Assembly (NCBI RefSeq): GCF_900090305.1 | Contig: NZ_LT607751.1 | Span: 1,054,001-1,118,000 of the forward strand | Length of the DNA stretch: 64,000 nt | Direction of reading: 5' to 3' | Origin: Micromonospora siamensis | GTDB lineage: Bacteria > Actinomycetota > Actinomycetes > Mycobacteriales > Micromonosporaceae | Part shown: positions 51,975 through 60,433 of the stretch, piece after piece | How positions within the stretch are numbered: the first letter of the stretch is position 1 | Layout of the letters: every line of letters starts with the position of its first letter | Notes under the pieces: model-generated | Told to the model about the DNA's origin: nothing | What the model saw: the letters and a program-made list of their open reading frames with translations, nothing else | Databases searched by the model: none | Program-made: the position numbers and the translations under genes

Positions 51975-52007
51975 CGCGCCCCCGCCGCAGCTCGCGGCGG
52001 GGGCGCG
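51975..52007 (+). terminator. Terminator of the S8 protease
   Basis: Perfect 14-bp stem CGCGCCCCCGCCGC / GCGGCGGGGGCGCG with 5-nt loop. Confidence 0.8.
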
Positions 52008-52024
52008 ATCCGTTATCCGACCCG

Positions 52025-52780
52025 GTGCAGTCGCCTTTGAGACAGAGTGCGGCGAGCGCCGTCTCGGATTACGTGGGCAACCTGACCCCGGGTACGACCT
52101 ACTCGCTCTCCGCCTGGACGTTGGACACCTCCGGCCGGTACAGCCCGCGGGTAACCACCCGCGCGGTCGGCACCCGCACCACCATCTCCAGCAACGTGAC
52201 GACCCTCTACTACGGCCAGTCGTTCGTGCTGACCGGGCGGTTGACCCGCGTCGACTCCGGAGCCGGGGTGCCGGGGGCCCTGGTGGAGCTGCAGGCCCGG
52301 CGCCTGGGCACCACCAGTTTCCAGGTGGTGGCCACGGGGCGTTCCAGCAGCACCGGCGGGCTCTCCGCCAACTTCATTCCGCAGTGGGGCACGGAGTACA
52401 AGTGGGTGTACCGGGGGAGTTCGGGCGGTGGTCAGAACTCGTCCGGCGACTCGCTGATCGGCCAGGCCAGTCCGTTGCGCACCATCTCGGTGACCTCCCT
52501 GGTCTCCACGTACCTGCCCGTGGACAAGATCACCTTGGGGCAGTCGGCGGTGCTGTCCGGCACCGTCGCGCCGAACCACGCCGGCCAGGCGGTCTACCTC
52601 CAGCGCCTGGACAACGGCGCGTGGAAGGACGTGGCGGGCACCAAGCTCTCCTCGACCAGCGCGTACTCGTTCACCCTGAAGCCCTCGGCGAAGGGGACGT
52701 ACTACTACCGGGTCCGCAAGCCCGGTGACGTGGACCATCTGGTCAGCTACAGCAACCGGCGCACCCTGACGGTGAGCTGA
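52025..52780 (+). pseudogene. Decapitated paralogue of the S8 protease C-terminus
   Basis: 251 codons from a GTG, no signal peptide and no catalytic domain. It aligns along its whole length with the C-terminal ~250 residues of the upstream protease: TRAVGTRTTISSNVTT matches RAVGTATSISSNTTS, EYKWVYRG is shared, and VAPNHAGQAVYLQRLDNGAWKDV matches VAPSHAGQAVYLQRSVNGAWHDV. So it is the remnant of a tandem copy. A terminator lies between the two and no promoter is seen, so it is probably not expressed. Confidence 0.85.
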
Positions 52781-52789
52781 CGCGACGAC

Positions 52790-52824
52790 GAAGCCCCCGG
52801 CCGCAGCACGCGGTCGGGGGCTTC
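52790..52824. terminator. Bidirectional terminator
   Basis: 15-base arms GAAGCCCCCGGCCGC / GCGGTCGGGGGCTTC with one wobble and 5-nt loop, between convergent genes. Confidence 0.85.
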
Positions 52825-52834
52825 CGTGTTCCGG

Positions 52835-53566
52835 TCAGAACGTGCGGCCCGGGTTGCTGCCCGTGATCGGGTGGTCCGGGTCGGCCACTGGCACGACCTC
52901 GGTCTCGGTGACCACGTAGTCGGGCTCGCTGACCGTCGTCCGGTCGACGTCCTGGCTGCCGTCGGAGCGGTGCTTCGCGGCGGCGGCGGCGGCGATCCCG
53001 GCCGCGGCGGCCGCGGCACCGGCGGCGACCGTCCTGCCGGAGACGCCAGCCTTGCCGCTGTCACCCCGGGACGCGGGGGCGTCCTCGACGCCGGGCGTCC
53101 CGACGGAGAGGCCGTCGTTGACCGAGCCACGCCACCCGCCGCTCTCGGCGCCCCGGCTCTCGATGTACGACCGGAACTTCTCCAGATCCGACTCGGCCTG
53201 CTTCTCGACGATGTTCAGCGCGTCGCCGGCCTTCTCGACCAGGCCCTCCGGCTCGTACTCCAGGTGCAGCCGCACCGCGGTGCGGCCGGGGCCGAGCGGC
53301 TCGAAGTAGACGGCGCCGGCGTTGGTGGCGCCCTCGGTGGCCGCCCAGGCGACCTTCGTGTCCGGCACCTGCTCGAGGATCCGCGCGTCCCACTCACGCT
53401 TCACGCCGCCGATCTGGGCGGTCCAGTGCAGCCGCTTGTCGTCGAGCTGGCGGACCTCCTTGACGCCGCCCATGAAGCGGGGGAACTCCTCGAACTGCGT
53501 CCACTGGTTGTAGGCGGTGCTGACCGGGACCTGCACCTCGATGGACTTCTCGACCTTCGTGGTCAT
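52835..53566 (-). CDS. SRPBCC (cyclase/dehydrase-type) protein with Ala-rich tail
   Basis: 243 residues. KVEKSIEVQVPVSTAYNQWTQFEEFPRFMGGVKEVRQLDDKRLHWTAQIGGVKREWDA is the polyketide cyclase/dehydrase family pattern (residues 3-150). A long tail follows with a hydrophobic Ala-run (TVAAGAAAAAAGIAAAAAAKH, about 182-200) and ends GSNPGRTF. GGAGGAAAATC before the ATG. Often stress-linked in actinobacteria; ligand unknown. Confidence 0.88.
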   Translation of the reverse strand: MTTKVEKSIEVQVPVSTAYNQWTQFEEFPRFMGGVKEVRQLDDKRLHWTAQIGGVKREWDARILEQVPDTKVAWAATEGATNAGAVYFEPLGPGRTAVRLHLEYEPEGLVEKAGDALNIVEKQAESDLEKFRSYIESRGAESGGWRGSVNDGLSVGTPGVEDAPASRGDSGKAGVSGRTVAAGAAAAAAGIAAAAAAKHRSDGSQDVDRTTVSEPDYVVTETEVVPVADPDHPITGSNPGRTF

Positions 53567-53704
53567 CGCGATTTTCCTCCCTCGTCAGTCGAACCGCTCT
53601 CGGCGGGGTGCCAGAGCCGTCCTCGTCACGGAAATCCGTACCCGCATCCGCCGGAGCAAACCCGAACGACCGAAAAGGACCAGAAGGCGGTCCCCGGGTA
53701 CGGC

Positions 53705-53738
53705 GGAGGCCCAGGGCAACGCGCTGACCTGGGCCTCC
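53705..53738 (-). terminator. Terminator of the SAP-like gene
   Basis: 11-bp stem GGAGGCCCAGG / CCTGGGCCTCC with 12-nt loop, 22 bases past the stop at 53761. Confidence 0.7.
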
Positions 53739-53760
53739 GGGCCGATGAGGGACGTACGCC

Positions 53761-54480
53761 TCAGCCGTCCTCGCGGTCCGGGCTCTCCAGCCGGAAGAAG
53801 TTGCTCTGTCGCCCGTCGGAGCGCTCCTCCTGGAAGATGAAGTTCAGCCGGCGCGCGTCGAAGGCGCGGAACCACTCGTCCCAGCTGATCTCGGTGAGCC
53901 GGCTCTCCCGGCCGCCCGCCGGGAAGTCGAGGCGCAGGACGCCGACGTGCCCGTCGTGCTCGCTGCCCTCCACCGTGCACGGCACGCCCTTGCGCGCCTC
54001 GGCCCACTGCCGGATCACGTCGTGATCGGTGGTGACCAGGCTGCGGCCGGGACGTTCCGGCTGGTCGTCGATGGAGGTGATCTCCTGCGAGTACTTCACC
54101 GAGCTGGAGGTGTGCGACCCGGTACGCGCGCCGCCGCCGGTGGGCGTCGAGCCGCCGGACGACTTCGCGCTGCCGGACGACTTCGCGCTGCCGGACGACT
54201 TCGCGCTGCCGGACGACTTCGCGCTGCCGGACGACTTCGCGCTGCCGGGGGACTTCGCGCCGCCCTTGCCGGAGTGCTCGTCCTTGAGGCTCTTGACCAG
54301 CGTCTTCACCAGGTCGTCGTGGTGCATGTCGCGGGTGCCGGAGACGCCACGGCTGCGCAGCCGCTCCCGGAGCTCGTCGACCTTCAGCTTGGCGATCTCG
54401 CTCTCGTCGATGTCCGGGGTGTTCGGCGTCTGGTTGCCGGGCGGGTTCTTCGTCCCGGTCGAGCCGCTCTTCGTCGCCAT
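53761..54480 (-). CDS. SAP-like/Rho-N-like domain protein with SAKSSG repeats
   Basis: 239 residues: residues 1-75 contain a SAP-like helix-extended-helix element (ESEIAKLKVDELRERLRSRGVSGTRDMHHDDLVKTLVKSL), a flexible repeat of SAKSSG units (about 77-110), and a conserved C-terminal region VIRQWAEARKGVPCTVEGSEHDGHVGVLRLDF..ISWDEWFRAFDARRLNFIFQ. SAP elements bind DNA or RNA; the C-terminal part is widespread in actinobacteria with no known role, sometimes wrongly named as branching enzyme. The repeat is encoded by an 18-bp minisatellite. Start ATG at 54480. Confidence 0.8.
   Translation of the reverse strand: MATKSGSTGTKNPPGNQTPNTPDIDESEIAKLKVDELRERLRSRGVSGTRDMHHDDLVKTLVKSLKDEHSGKGGAKSPGSAKSSGSAKSSGSAKSSGSAKSSGSAKSSGGSTPTGGGARTGSHTSSSVKYSQEITSIDDQPERPGRSLVTTDHDVIRQWAEARKGVPCTVEGSEHDGHVGVLRLDFPAGGRESRLTEISWDEWFRAFDARRLNFIFQEERSDGRQSNFFRLESPDREDG
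54155..54262. repeat. 18-bp coding minisatellite
   Basis: Five perfect copies of CCGGACGACTTCGCGCTG (54155-54244) and a diverged sixth (54245-54262). Encodes SAKSSG-type hexapeptides in the minus-strand gene. Copy number is likely to vary between strains. Confidence 0.95.
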
Positions 54481-54602
54481 GTGTCGTCATCCCTTTCTCG
54501 GCCCCGGTTGGGGGGTGCCGCGCCAGGACGCGGGACGGGCCGATTGCGACCCCATCTGTACCCAGCCCCGCCGGCTGAAACGCCCGACCGCCGGACGAGG
54601 GC

Positions 54603-55220
54603 TCAGCCGTAGAGCGTGCTGAGGTATCCCGGCCCGTAGTGCCGTTCCAGGTCGGCGAGGGTGTCGGCGGGCGCCTCCACCTCCTTGATCAGCTTCGCCC
54701 GGGTCGGCAGCACGTCCGGCTGCCAGGTCTCCGGCCGCCACAGCTCGGAGCGGAGGAACGCCTTCGCGCAGTGGTAGAAGATCTGCTCGACGGTGACCTC
54801 GACGGCCAGCACCGGGCGGTGTCCCTTGACGACCATCCGGTCGAACCAGGGCGCGTCGCGCAGCAGCCGGGCCCGGCCGTTGATCCGCAGCGTGTCGGTG
54901 CGCCCGGGGATCAGGAAGATCAGCCCGACGTGCGGGTTGTCGAGGATGTTGCGGTAGCCGTCCGCGCGCCGGTTGCCCGGCCGCTCCGGGATGGCGATGG
55001 TGGTGTCGTCCAGCACGTGGACGAAGCCGGCCGGGTCGCCCTTGGGGGAGACGTCGCAGCTGCCGTCCGCGCCCGCCGTGGCGACCAGGCAGAACGGCGA
55101 CGCGGCCAGCCACTGCCGGTCCCGCTCGTGCAGGACCGCCCGGTCCTTGGCCACCGTTCGGGGCATCGGGGCCCCCAACAGCTCGCGCAGCTCCTCGTGC
55201 GACCCGATCTCTTCCGTCAC
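54603..55220 (-). CDS. Pyridoxamine-5'-phosphate oxidase-family flavoprotein (MSMEG_1061 type)
   Basis: 205 residues. Split-barrel fold: WLAASPFCLVATAGADGSCDVSPKGDPAGFVHVLDDTTIAIPERPGNRRADGYRNILDNPHVGLIFLIPG is the FMN-binding region of the MSMEG_1061 subfamily, and HCAKAFLRSELW is a conserved later motif. Probably binds FMN or F420; substrate unknown. GTG at 55220 has GGAGG; the longer frame lacks a ribosome site. Confidence 0.9.
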   Translation of the reverse strand: MTEEIGSHEELRELLGAPMPRTVAKDRAVLHERDRQWLAASPFCLVATAGADGSCDVSPKGDPAGFVHVLDDTTIAIPERPGNRRADGYRNILDNPHVGLIFLIPGRTDTLRINGRARLLRDAPWFDRMVVKGHRPVLAVEVTVEQIFYHCAKAFLRSELWRPETWQPDVLPTRAKLIKEVEAPADTLADLERHYGPGYLSTLYG

Positions 55221-55381
55221 GTGATCCTCCCCCGTCCGTTGACCATGGTGGCGGAGCCGGTCATGCCGGTGGGCCGCCGGCATCAGCCTAGGAGAGCGCG
55301 TCGAACGCGAGGTTTGCCCACGAACGGCATGGGTACCGCCTCACACGCAGCGCGCCCGGACGCGAACCGTGGAGGCCCGAG

Positions 55382-55891
55382 ATGGAGAGCCGACTCAAGG
55401 TACTGGGCCACCCCGTGCACCCCATGCTGGTGATGTTCCCGGTCGCCCTCCTGGTGACCGGCACCATCTTCGACATCATCGACATCGCCGGCGGTCCCGA
55501 CTTCCTCGCCGAGGTGGCGTACTGGAACATCACCGTCGGTCTGATCGGTGGCCTGCTCGCCGCGGTGGCCGGCGCGTTCGACCTGCTCGCCATCCCGGCC
55601 GGCACCCGCGCCAAGCGGGTCGGGGTCACCCACGCCGGAGCCAACCTCGCGGTGATCCTGCTCTTCGCCGCCGTCTGGGCGGTCCGGCTCAACGCCGACT
55701 CCCGGGCCGCCGGAGGCGCGTTGGTCGCCATCGAGGTGGTCGGCCTGGCGCTGCTCGGCGTCAGCTCCTGGCTCGGCGGGGAACTGGTCGACCGGCTCGG
55801 GGTGGGCGTGGACCGCGACGCGCACCTGGACGCGCCCAGCTCACTGCGGCCGACGGCCGCCGGACAGCAGCGGATGGGAGACAGGCGATGA
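55382..55891 (+). CDS. DUF2231 membrane protein
   Basis: 169 residues, four helices. LKVLGHPVHPMLVMFPVALLVTGTIFDII is the family signature with conserved histidines (GHPVHP) that could bind a metal or haem. GGAGG before the ATG. Overlaps the Hsp20 gene by 4 bases (ATGA). Confidence 0.92.
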   Translation: MESRLKVLGHPVHPMLVMFPVALLVTGTIFDIIDIAGGPDFLAEVAYWNITVGLIGGLLAAVAGAFDLLAIPAGTRAKRVGVTHAGANLAVILLFAAVWAVRLNADSRAAGGALVAIEVVGLALLGVSSWLGGELVDRLGVGVDRDAHLDAPSSLRPTAAGQQRMGDRR

Positions 55892-56433
55892 CCGAACAGG
55901 GCGGTGCCGGGTTCGGCCGCGGGTGGCGGGGCCGGCAGCAGGGTTGGGACCCGATGGGCGAGTTGCAGTCGCTGCGCTCCGAGCTGAGCCGCCTGGTCGG
56001 CGGGCGCGGCGGCGGAGCTTCGCCGGACGTCGAGCTGGCCGAGACCACGGACGGCTGGGAGGTGCTGGTCCGGCTGCCCGGGGTGGCGCCGGAGGAGGTC
56101 GCCGTCGAGCTCGACGACCGGGAGCTGTGCGTACGGGCCCGCTCCGAGGCGGAGGTCAACGCCGACCAGGGCATCCCCGGCGGCTTCGAGACCCGGGGCT
56201 TCGAGTACCGGGTGGACCTGCCGTCCCGGGTCGACCCCGACGCCATCGACGCGGTGATGGACCACGGCCTGCTCCGGGTGCACCTGCCCCGCGCGAAGCG
56301 TCCCGCCCCCCGCACCATCACCGTCGGCCGCACCGGCCCGCGTACGAGCCGGGCCGTCTCCCACGCCGACCCGGCCGCCGACCGGGAGCTGCACCACCCC
56401 GACACCACCGTCGGCGAGATCGACCGGCCCTGA
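55888..56433 (+). CDS. Hsp20/alpha-crystallin small heat-shock protein
   Basis: 181 residues. ACD domain about residues 48-150: PDVELAETTDGWEVLVRLPGVAPEEVAVELDDRELCVRARSE and the end motif VMDHGLLRVHLPRAKR. ATP-independent holdase. No HAIR/CIRCE operator was seen upstream. Cotranscribed with the DUF2231 gene; six bases to the next gene. Confidence 0.93.
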   Translation: MTEQGGAGFGRGWRGRQQGWDPMGELQSLRSELSRLVGGRGGGASPDVELAETTDGWEVLVRLPGVAPEEVAVELDDRELCVRARSEAEVNADQGIPGGFETRGFEYRVDLPSRVDPDAIDAVMDHGLLRVHLPRAKRPAPRTITVGRTGPRTSRAVSHADPAADRELHHPDTTVGEIDRP

Positions 56434-56438
56434 TCCGC

Positions 56439-57560
56439 ATGGTGAACCCCGCCCTGCTCGGGCCGGTCGGCGAGCCCGTGCCCGACGTCGAGCGGATCGC
56501 CGTGCTGCGCGCCAACGCCCTCGGCGACTTCATCTTCACGCTGCCCGCGCTGGATTCGCTGCGGGCCGCGTACCCGGAGGCGGAGATCGTGCTGCTCGGC
56601 GCGCCGTGGCACGCGAAGCTCCTGCGCGACCGGCCCGGCCCGGTGGACCGGGTGCTGGTGGTGCCCCCGGCGACCGGCATCCGGGCGGCCGACCCGGGCG
56701 AGCCGGAGGTCGCGCGGGAGGACTTCCTGACCGTGGCCCGGGCGGAACGCTTCGACCTGGCCCTCCAGATCCACGGCGGCGGCGCCAACTCGAATCCGCT
56801 GGTCGCGGGCCTCGGCGCCCGGGTCACCGCCGGGCTGCGGGCCGAGGACGCGCCGCCGCTGGACCGCTGGATCCGGTACGTCTACTACCAGCACGAGGTG
56901 ATCCGCTACCTGGAGGTGGTGGCGCTGGTCGGCGCCCCGGCCAGCACCGTCATCCCGGCTCTGGCCGTCACCGACGCCGACCGCGCGCAGGCGCGGCAAG
57001 TGCTCGGCGAGCCGGACCGGCCCCGGGTGGCGCTGCACCCCGGCGCCACCGACAGCCGCCGCCGCTGGCCCCCCGAGCGCTTCGGCGAGGTGGCCCGCGC
57101 GCTGGCCGGCGACGGCTACGACGTGCTGGTCACCGGCACCCCGTCGGAGCGGGAGGTGGTCGACCGGGTGGTCGCCTCGGCCGGGGTGCCGGTCCGGGCG
57201 GAGGTCGGCACGCTCGGCCTGGGCGGGCTGGCCGCCGCGTACGAGGGGTGCACGCTGGTGGTCTCCAACGACACCGGGCCGCTGCACCTGGCCGGCGCGG
57301 TCGGCACCGCCACCGTCGGCGTCTACTGGGTGGGAAACCTGATCAACGGGGCGACGCCGCTGCGCGCCCGGCACCGGCCGATCGCCTCGTGGACCACCAA
57401 CTGCCCGGTCTGCGGCGTCGACTGCACCCGGGACATCTACCCGCACCGGCCCGGCGACGGCGGCTGCGAGCACCGCGACTCGTTCGTCGCCGACGTCCCC
57501 GTCGTCGAGGTCCTGGAAGCCGCCGCCGACCTGCTCAGCAACCCACCTCGGACTCGGTGA
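56439..57560 (+). CDS. Glycosyltransferase family 9 (heptosyltransferase-like)
   Basis: 373 residues. RIAVLRANALGDFIFTLPALDSLRAAYPEAEI at the start and VALHPGATDSRRRWPPERF..SNDTGPLHLAGAVGTATVGVYW are GT9 motifs; this family transfers heptose from ADP-heptose in Gram-negatives. A cysteine set CPVCGVDC..GDGGCEH near the C-terminus is unusual for the family and could bind metal. Start ATG at 56439, six bases after the Hsp20 stop. The 3' end overlaps the convergent GT2 gene by 26 bases. Confidence 0.9.
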   Translation: MVNPALLGPVGEPVPDVERIAVLRANALGDFIFTLPALDSLRAAYPEAEIVLLGAPWHAKLLRDRPGPVDRVLVVPPATGIRAADPGEPEVAREDFLTVARAERFDLALQIHGGGANSNPLVAGLGARVTAGLRAEDAPPLDRWIRYVYYQHEVIRYLEVVALVGAPASTVIPALAVTDADRAQARQVLGEPDRPRVALHPGATDSRRRWPPERFGEVARALAGDGYDVLVTGTPSEREVVDRVVASAGVPVRAEVGTLGLGGLAAAYEGCTLVVSNDTGPLHLAGAVGTATVGVYWVGNLINGATPLRARHRPIASWTTNCPVCGVDCTRDIYPHRPGDGGCEHRDSFVADVPVVEVLEAAADLLSNPPRTR

Positions 57561-58407
57561 GCACCACCTGCCACGCCTCGACGTCCCGCTCGGTGACCGT
57601 GGTCGGGGCCTCCAGGTGGTACGCGCCGCTGGGCAGCACCCCCGCGCCGCCGTACCGGTCGAGCACGGCGAGCTGGGCGGCCACGTCCTCGCCCTGGTGC
57701 CGCTCGGGCAGCCGGTGCCAGAAGTCGAAGCCGCCCACGTCGACCAGCTTCGCCCGGTCGTAGAGCACGCAGCCGCCGATCCAGGAGACCTTGTACGCCC
57801 GCCACTCCCCGGGCGCCAGGTCCAGTCGCTCGGTCACGTGCAGCAGGTTCGCGGCCGGGTGGATGGTGGCCCGGTCCCACTCCGGGGTGCCGGGTCGCAC
57901 CCGCTCCGGGACGGGCGGGCCGTCCCACTCCTCGTAGTGCCGGTGGGTCTCCGGGCGCACGTCGTCGGCGTACGACAGGCCGTGCACCGCGTTGCCGACG
58001 AAACCGCAGCCCAGCTCGCGGATCGCGTCGACCAGCCGGCGCAGCGTCCCCGGCTCCAGCCAGACGTCGTCGTCGAGGCAGAGGACGTACCGGGCGGCCG
58101 AGGCGGCCAGCAGGTAGGCCCGGTGCTCGGCCAGCCCGCGCCGGGGCAGCCGCCGGGTGAGCAGCACCGGGTTGCCGCGGTGGCGCAGCGCCCGGGCCAT
58201 GGTGGCCGCGGCCGGGGCGGCCCACGCCGGTTCGCCGTCGGACTGGTCGCTGACCACCACCCCGAAGCCGGGTACGTCCTCCTGGGCGGCCAGCCCGGAG
58301 AGGGTGACCGCCAGCTCGGCGGGGCGGTTGCGGGTCGGGACCAGCACGTCCAGCAGCCGGGGCACCCGGAACATCTCCGGGTTGCCGGGGTCGAGCGGTC
58401 GGTTCAC
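57535..58407 (-). CDS. Glycosyltransferase family 2
   Basis: 290 residues. GT-A fold: LLDVLVPTRNRPAELAVTLSGL, VVSDQSDGEP and the metal-binding YVLCLDDDVWLEPGTL; later HQGEDVAAQLAVLDRYGG. Inverting transfer from a nucleotide sugar; acceptor unknown. Start GTG overlaps the HldE stop (GTGA), so the two are coupled. Confidence 0.9.
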   Translation of the reverse strand: MNRPLDPGNPEMFRVPRLLDVLVPTRNRPAELAVTLSGLAAQEDVPGFGVVVSDQSDGEPAWAAPAAATMARALRHRGNPVLLTRRLPRRGLAEHRAYLLAASAARYVLCLDDDVWLEPGTLRRLVDAIRELGCGFVGNAVHGLSYADDVRPETHRHYEEWDGPPVPERVRPGTPEWDRATIHPAANLLHVTERLDLAPGEWRAYKVSWIGGCVLYDRAKLVDVGGFDFWHRLPERHQGEDVAAQLAVLDRYGGAGVLPSGAYHLEAPTTVTERDVEAWQVVLTESEVGC

Positions 58408-60290
58408 GGTCGGCGCCTGCCCGTCGTCGGGGCGGTGACACCGTCGCGGGCGGCGGCCGGCGAGCCGTCGCGGGCTGCGGAGGGTGAGCCGTCGTGCGCG
58501 GCGGCGCGGATCCGGTCGATGATCGCCGAGGTGGAGCGGTCCGGCACGTACCCGAGGGTGCGGACCTGCCCGCCCAGCCGGCGGACCAGCGGCGCCTCCG
58601 GCACCATCTCCGGCGGGTAGTCGCCGCCCTTGACGTACACGTCGGGCCGGACGGCCTCGATCAGCGCGGCCGGCGAGTCCTCCTCGAAGACCACCACGTG
58701 GTCCACGCAGGAGAGCGCGGCGAGCAGGGTGACCCGGTCCTCGACCGGGTTGACCGGCCGGTCCGGGCCCTTGAGCCGGCGGACGCTGCCGTCGGAGTTG
58801 ACCGCCACCACCAGCAGGTCACCGAGGGCGCGGGCCTGTTCCAGGTAGCGCACGTGCCCGGGGTGCAGCACGTCGAAGCAGCCGTTGGTGAAGACCACCG
58901 AGCGGCCGGCCACCCGGTGCTCGGCGACCAGCGTGGCCAGCTCGTCCGCGTCGACCAGCACCGGGCCGTCCGGGTCGCCACCGGGGTCGCCGAGCGCGGT
59001 GAGCAGGTCCTCCCGGCGGCAGACGCAGGTGCCGGTGTCGGAGACGGTGACGGTGGCGGCGAGCTGCGCCAGTTGGGCGGCGGTCGGCAGGGCCGCGTCG
59101 GCGGCCAGCGCCAGCGTCATCGCCGCCAGGTACGCGTCCCCGGCGCCCACGGCGTGGCTCGCCGGGACCGGGGTGCTGTGGCTGCGGCGAGGTGTGCCCT
59201 CCGCGCCGCCCACCACCGCGCCGTCGGTGTCCAGGGTGACCGCGACGACGTCCGCGCCGGTGTGCGCCCGCAGCTCGGCGAGCCGGGCCTCGGCCAGGAC
59301 CGCCCGGTCCACCCCGTCCCCGGCGGCGGCGTTCACCGTCACCCCGGTGCCGGTGACGCTGAGCCCGTCCCCGGTCATCGCCACCCGGCTCTCCGCAGGC
59401 GTCGGCTCGCCGGTGGGAGCGCCCGCCGCGGCGGCGCCCCAGGGGCCGTTCGGGTCGTACCGGCCGGCGTCGGGGACGAAGCGTTCCCCGGCGCCACCCG
59501 GGGCCGCCCCGACGATCAGCTCGGACGGGCCGTCGTCGGCCGGCTCGGCGTCGGCGTGGTTGAGGTGCGGGCGGGCCTGCGGTGGGCTGCCGAAGCCGAC
59601 GGCGGCCCGGGCCAGCAGGCGGGTGGCCTCGGCGAAGCTGGGGGTGACCACGGTCGGGGAGAGCCCGTGCCAGTCGGCCAGGTCGTGCGCGTCCAGCGCG
59701 ACCGTGGCGTACCGGTCGCGGTTGGCGACCAGCCAGGCCCGGACCACCTCGGGCAGGGCGCCCAGCCCGTAGTCGCAGACCACCAGCGTGGGTGGCACGC
59801 CACCGCCGGCCGCGCGCAGCTCCTCGGTGGCGCACTCCAGCGCCGTGATCAGCCGGGCCACCCCGTCGGAGTCCAGCGGGTCGTCCGGGTCACCGGAGTC
59901 CTCCCGGAGCAGGATCTGGTTGCCGGCGAGCATCCGGCGCTTGACCGGCGTGGGCCGGCCCTCCTGGCCCACCGTACGGTCCCAGACGCCCGCCCGGTCC
60001 AGGCAGTCGTGCAGTTCGTCGCCGGCCACGTCCGCGCCGACCGGGGCCACCAGCACCGCCCGGCCGCCGAGCGCGGCGACGTTCACCGCCGTGTTGGCGG
60101 CTCCGCCCGCGGCGGAGATCCGGCGGCGCAGGGTGAGTACCGGGGCGGGCGCCTCCCGGCAGAGCCGTTCGGACTCGGCGAACCGCCACTCGTCGAGCAT
60201 GGCGTCGCCGACCACCAGGACGGGACGCCCCAGCCAGCTCTCCACGACGGTCGCGAGCCGGCGCTGCTCCGCTGCTGCTGCTCCTGCCAT
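58404..60290 (-). CDS. HldE-like bifunctional sugar kinase/adenylyltransferase
   Basis: 628 residues. An N-terminal PfkB kinase: VVGDAMLDEWRF, AAGGAANTAVNVAALGG and the catalytic SHAVGAGDAYLAAM; a C-terminal cytidylyltransferase-like domain: VVFTNGCFDVLHPGHVRYLEQAR (HxGH) and VKGGDYPPE. The pair makes ADP-heptose-type sugars from heptose-7-phosphate in Gram-negative bacteria (HldE, 477 residues). Here about 95 extra residues lie inside the kinase domain (about 255-345), and the C-terminus has an AARDGSP repeat tail. Start ATG at 60290 with GGAGGGG. Coupled to the GT2 gene and near a GT9. Confidence 0.88.
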   Translation of the reverse strand: MAGAAAAEQRRLATVVESWLGRPVLVVGDAMLDEWRFAESERLCREAPAPVLTLRRRISAAGGAANTAVNVAALGGRAVLVAPVGADVAGDELHDCLDRAGVWDRTVGQEGRPTPVKRRMLAGNQILLREDSGDPDDPLDSDGVARLITALECATEELRAAGGGVPPTLVVCDYGLGALPEVVRAWLVANRDRYATVALDAHDLADWHGLSPTVVTPSFAEATRLLARAAVGFGSPPQARPHLNHADAEPADDGPSELIVGAAPGGAGERFVPDAGRYDPNGPWGAAAAGAPTGEPTPAESRVAMTGDGLSVTGTGVTVNAAAGDGVDRAVLAEARLAELRAHTGADVVAVTLDTDGAVVGGAEGTPRRSHSTPVPASHAVGAGDAYLAAMTLALAADAALPTAAQLAQLAATVTVSDTGTCVCRREDLLTALGDPGGDPDGPVLVDADELATLVAEHRVAGRSVVFTNGCFDVLHPGHVRYLEQARALGDLLVVAVNSDGSVRRLKGPDRPVNPVEDRVTLLAALSCVDHVVVFEEDSPAALIEAVRPDVYVKGGDYPPEMVPEAPLVRRLGGQVRTLGYVPDRSTSAIIDRIRAAAHDGSPSAARDGSPAAARDGVTAPTTGRRRP

Positions 60291-60433
60291 GCCCCTCCGG
60301 GTCCCCGCGCCGGTCCGGATCAAACCTGCGCGCATCGACCGGGGTCGTGAGGTGGCGCCCCCCACCCCGGGCCGGTGTTTCGGGCAAACCGCCCCGGGAA
60401 CGAATCCAGGATCACCCCGGAGAGGAGTACGAG

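Noticed and set aside
54155..54262. 18-bp tandem array as a CRISPR
   Set aside because: Units are contiguous without spacers and lie inside a coding frame.
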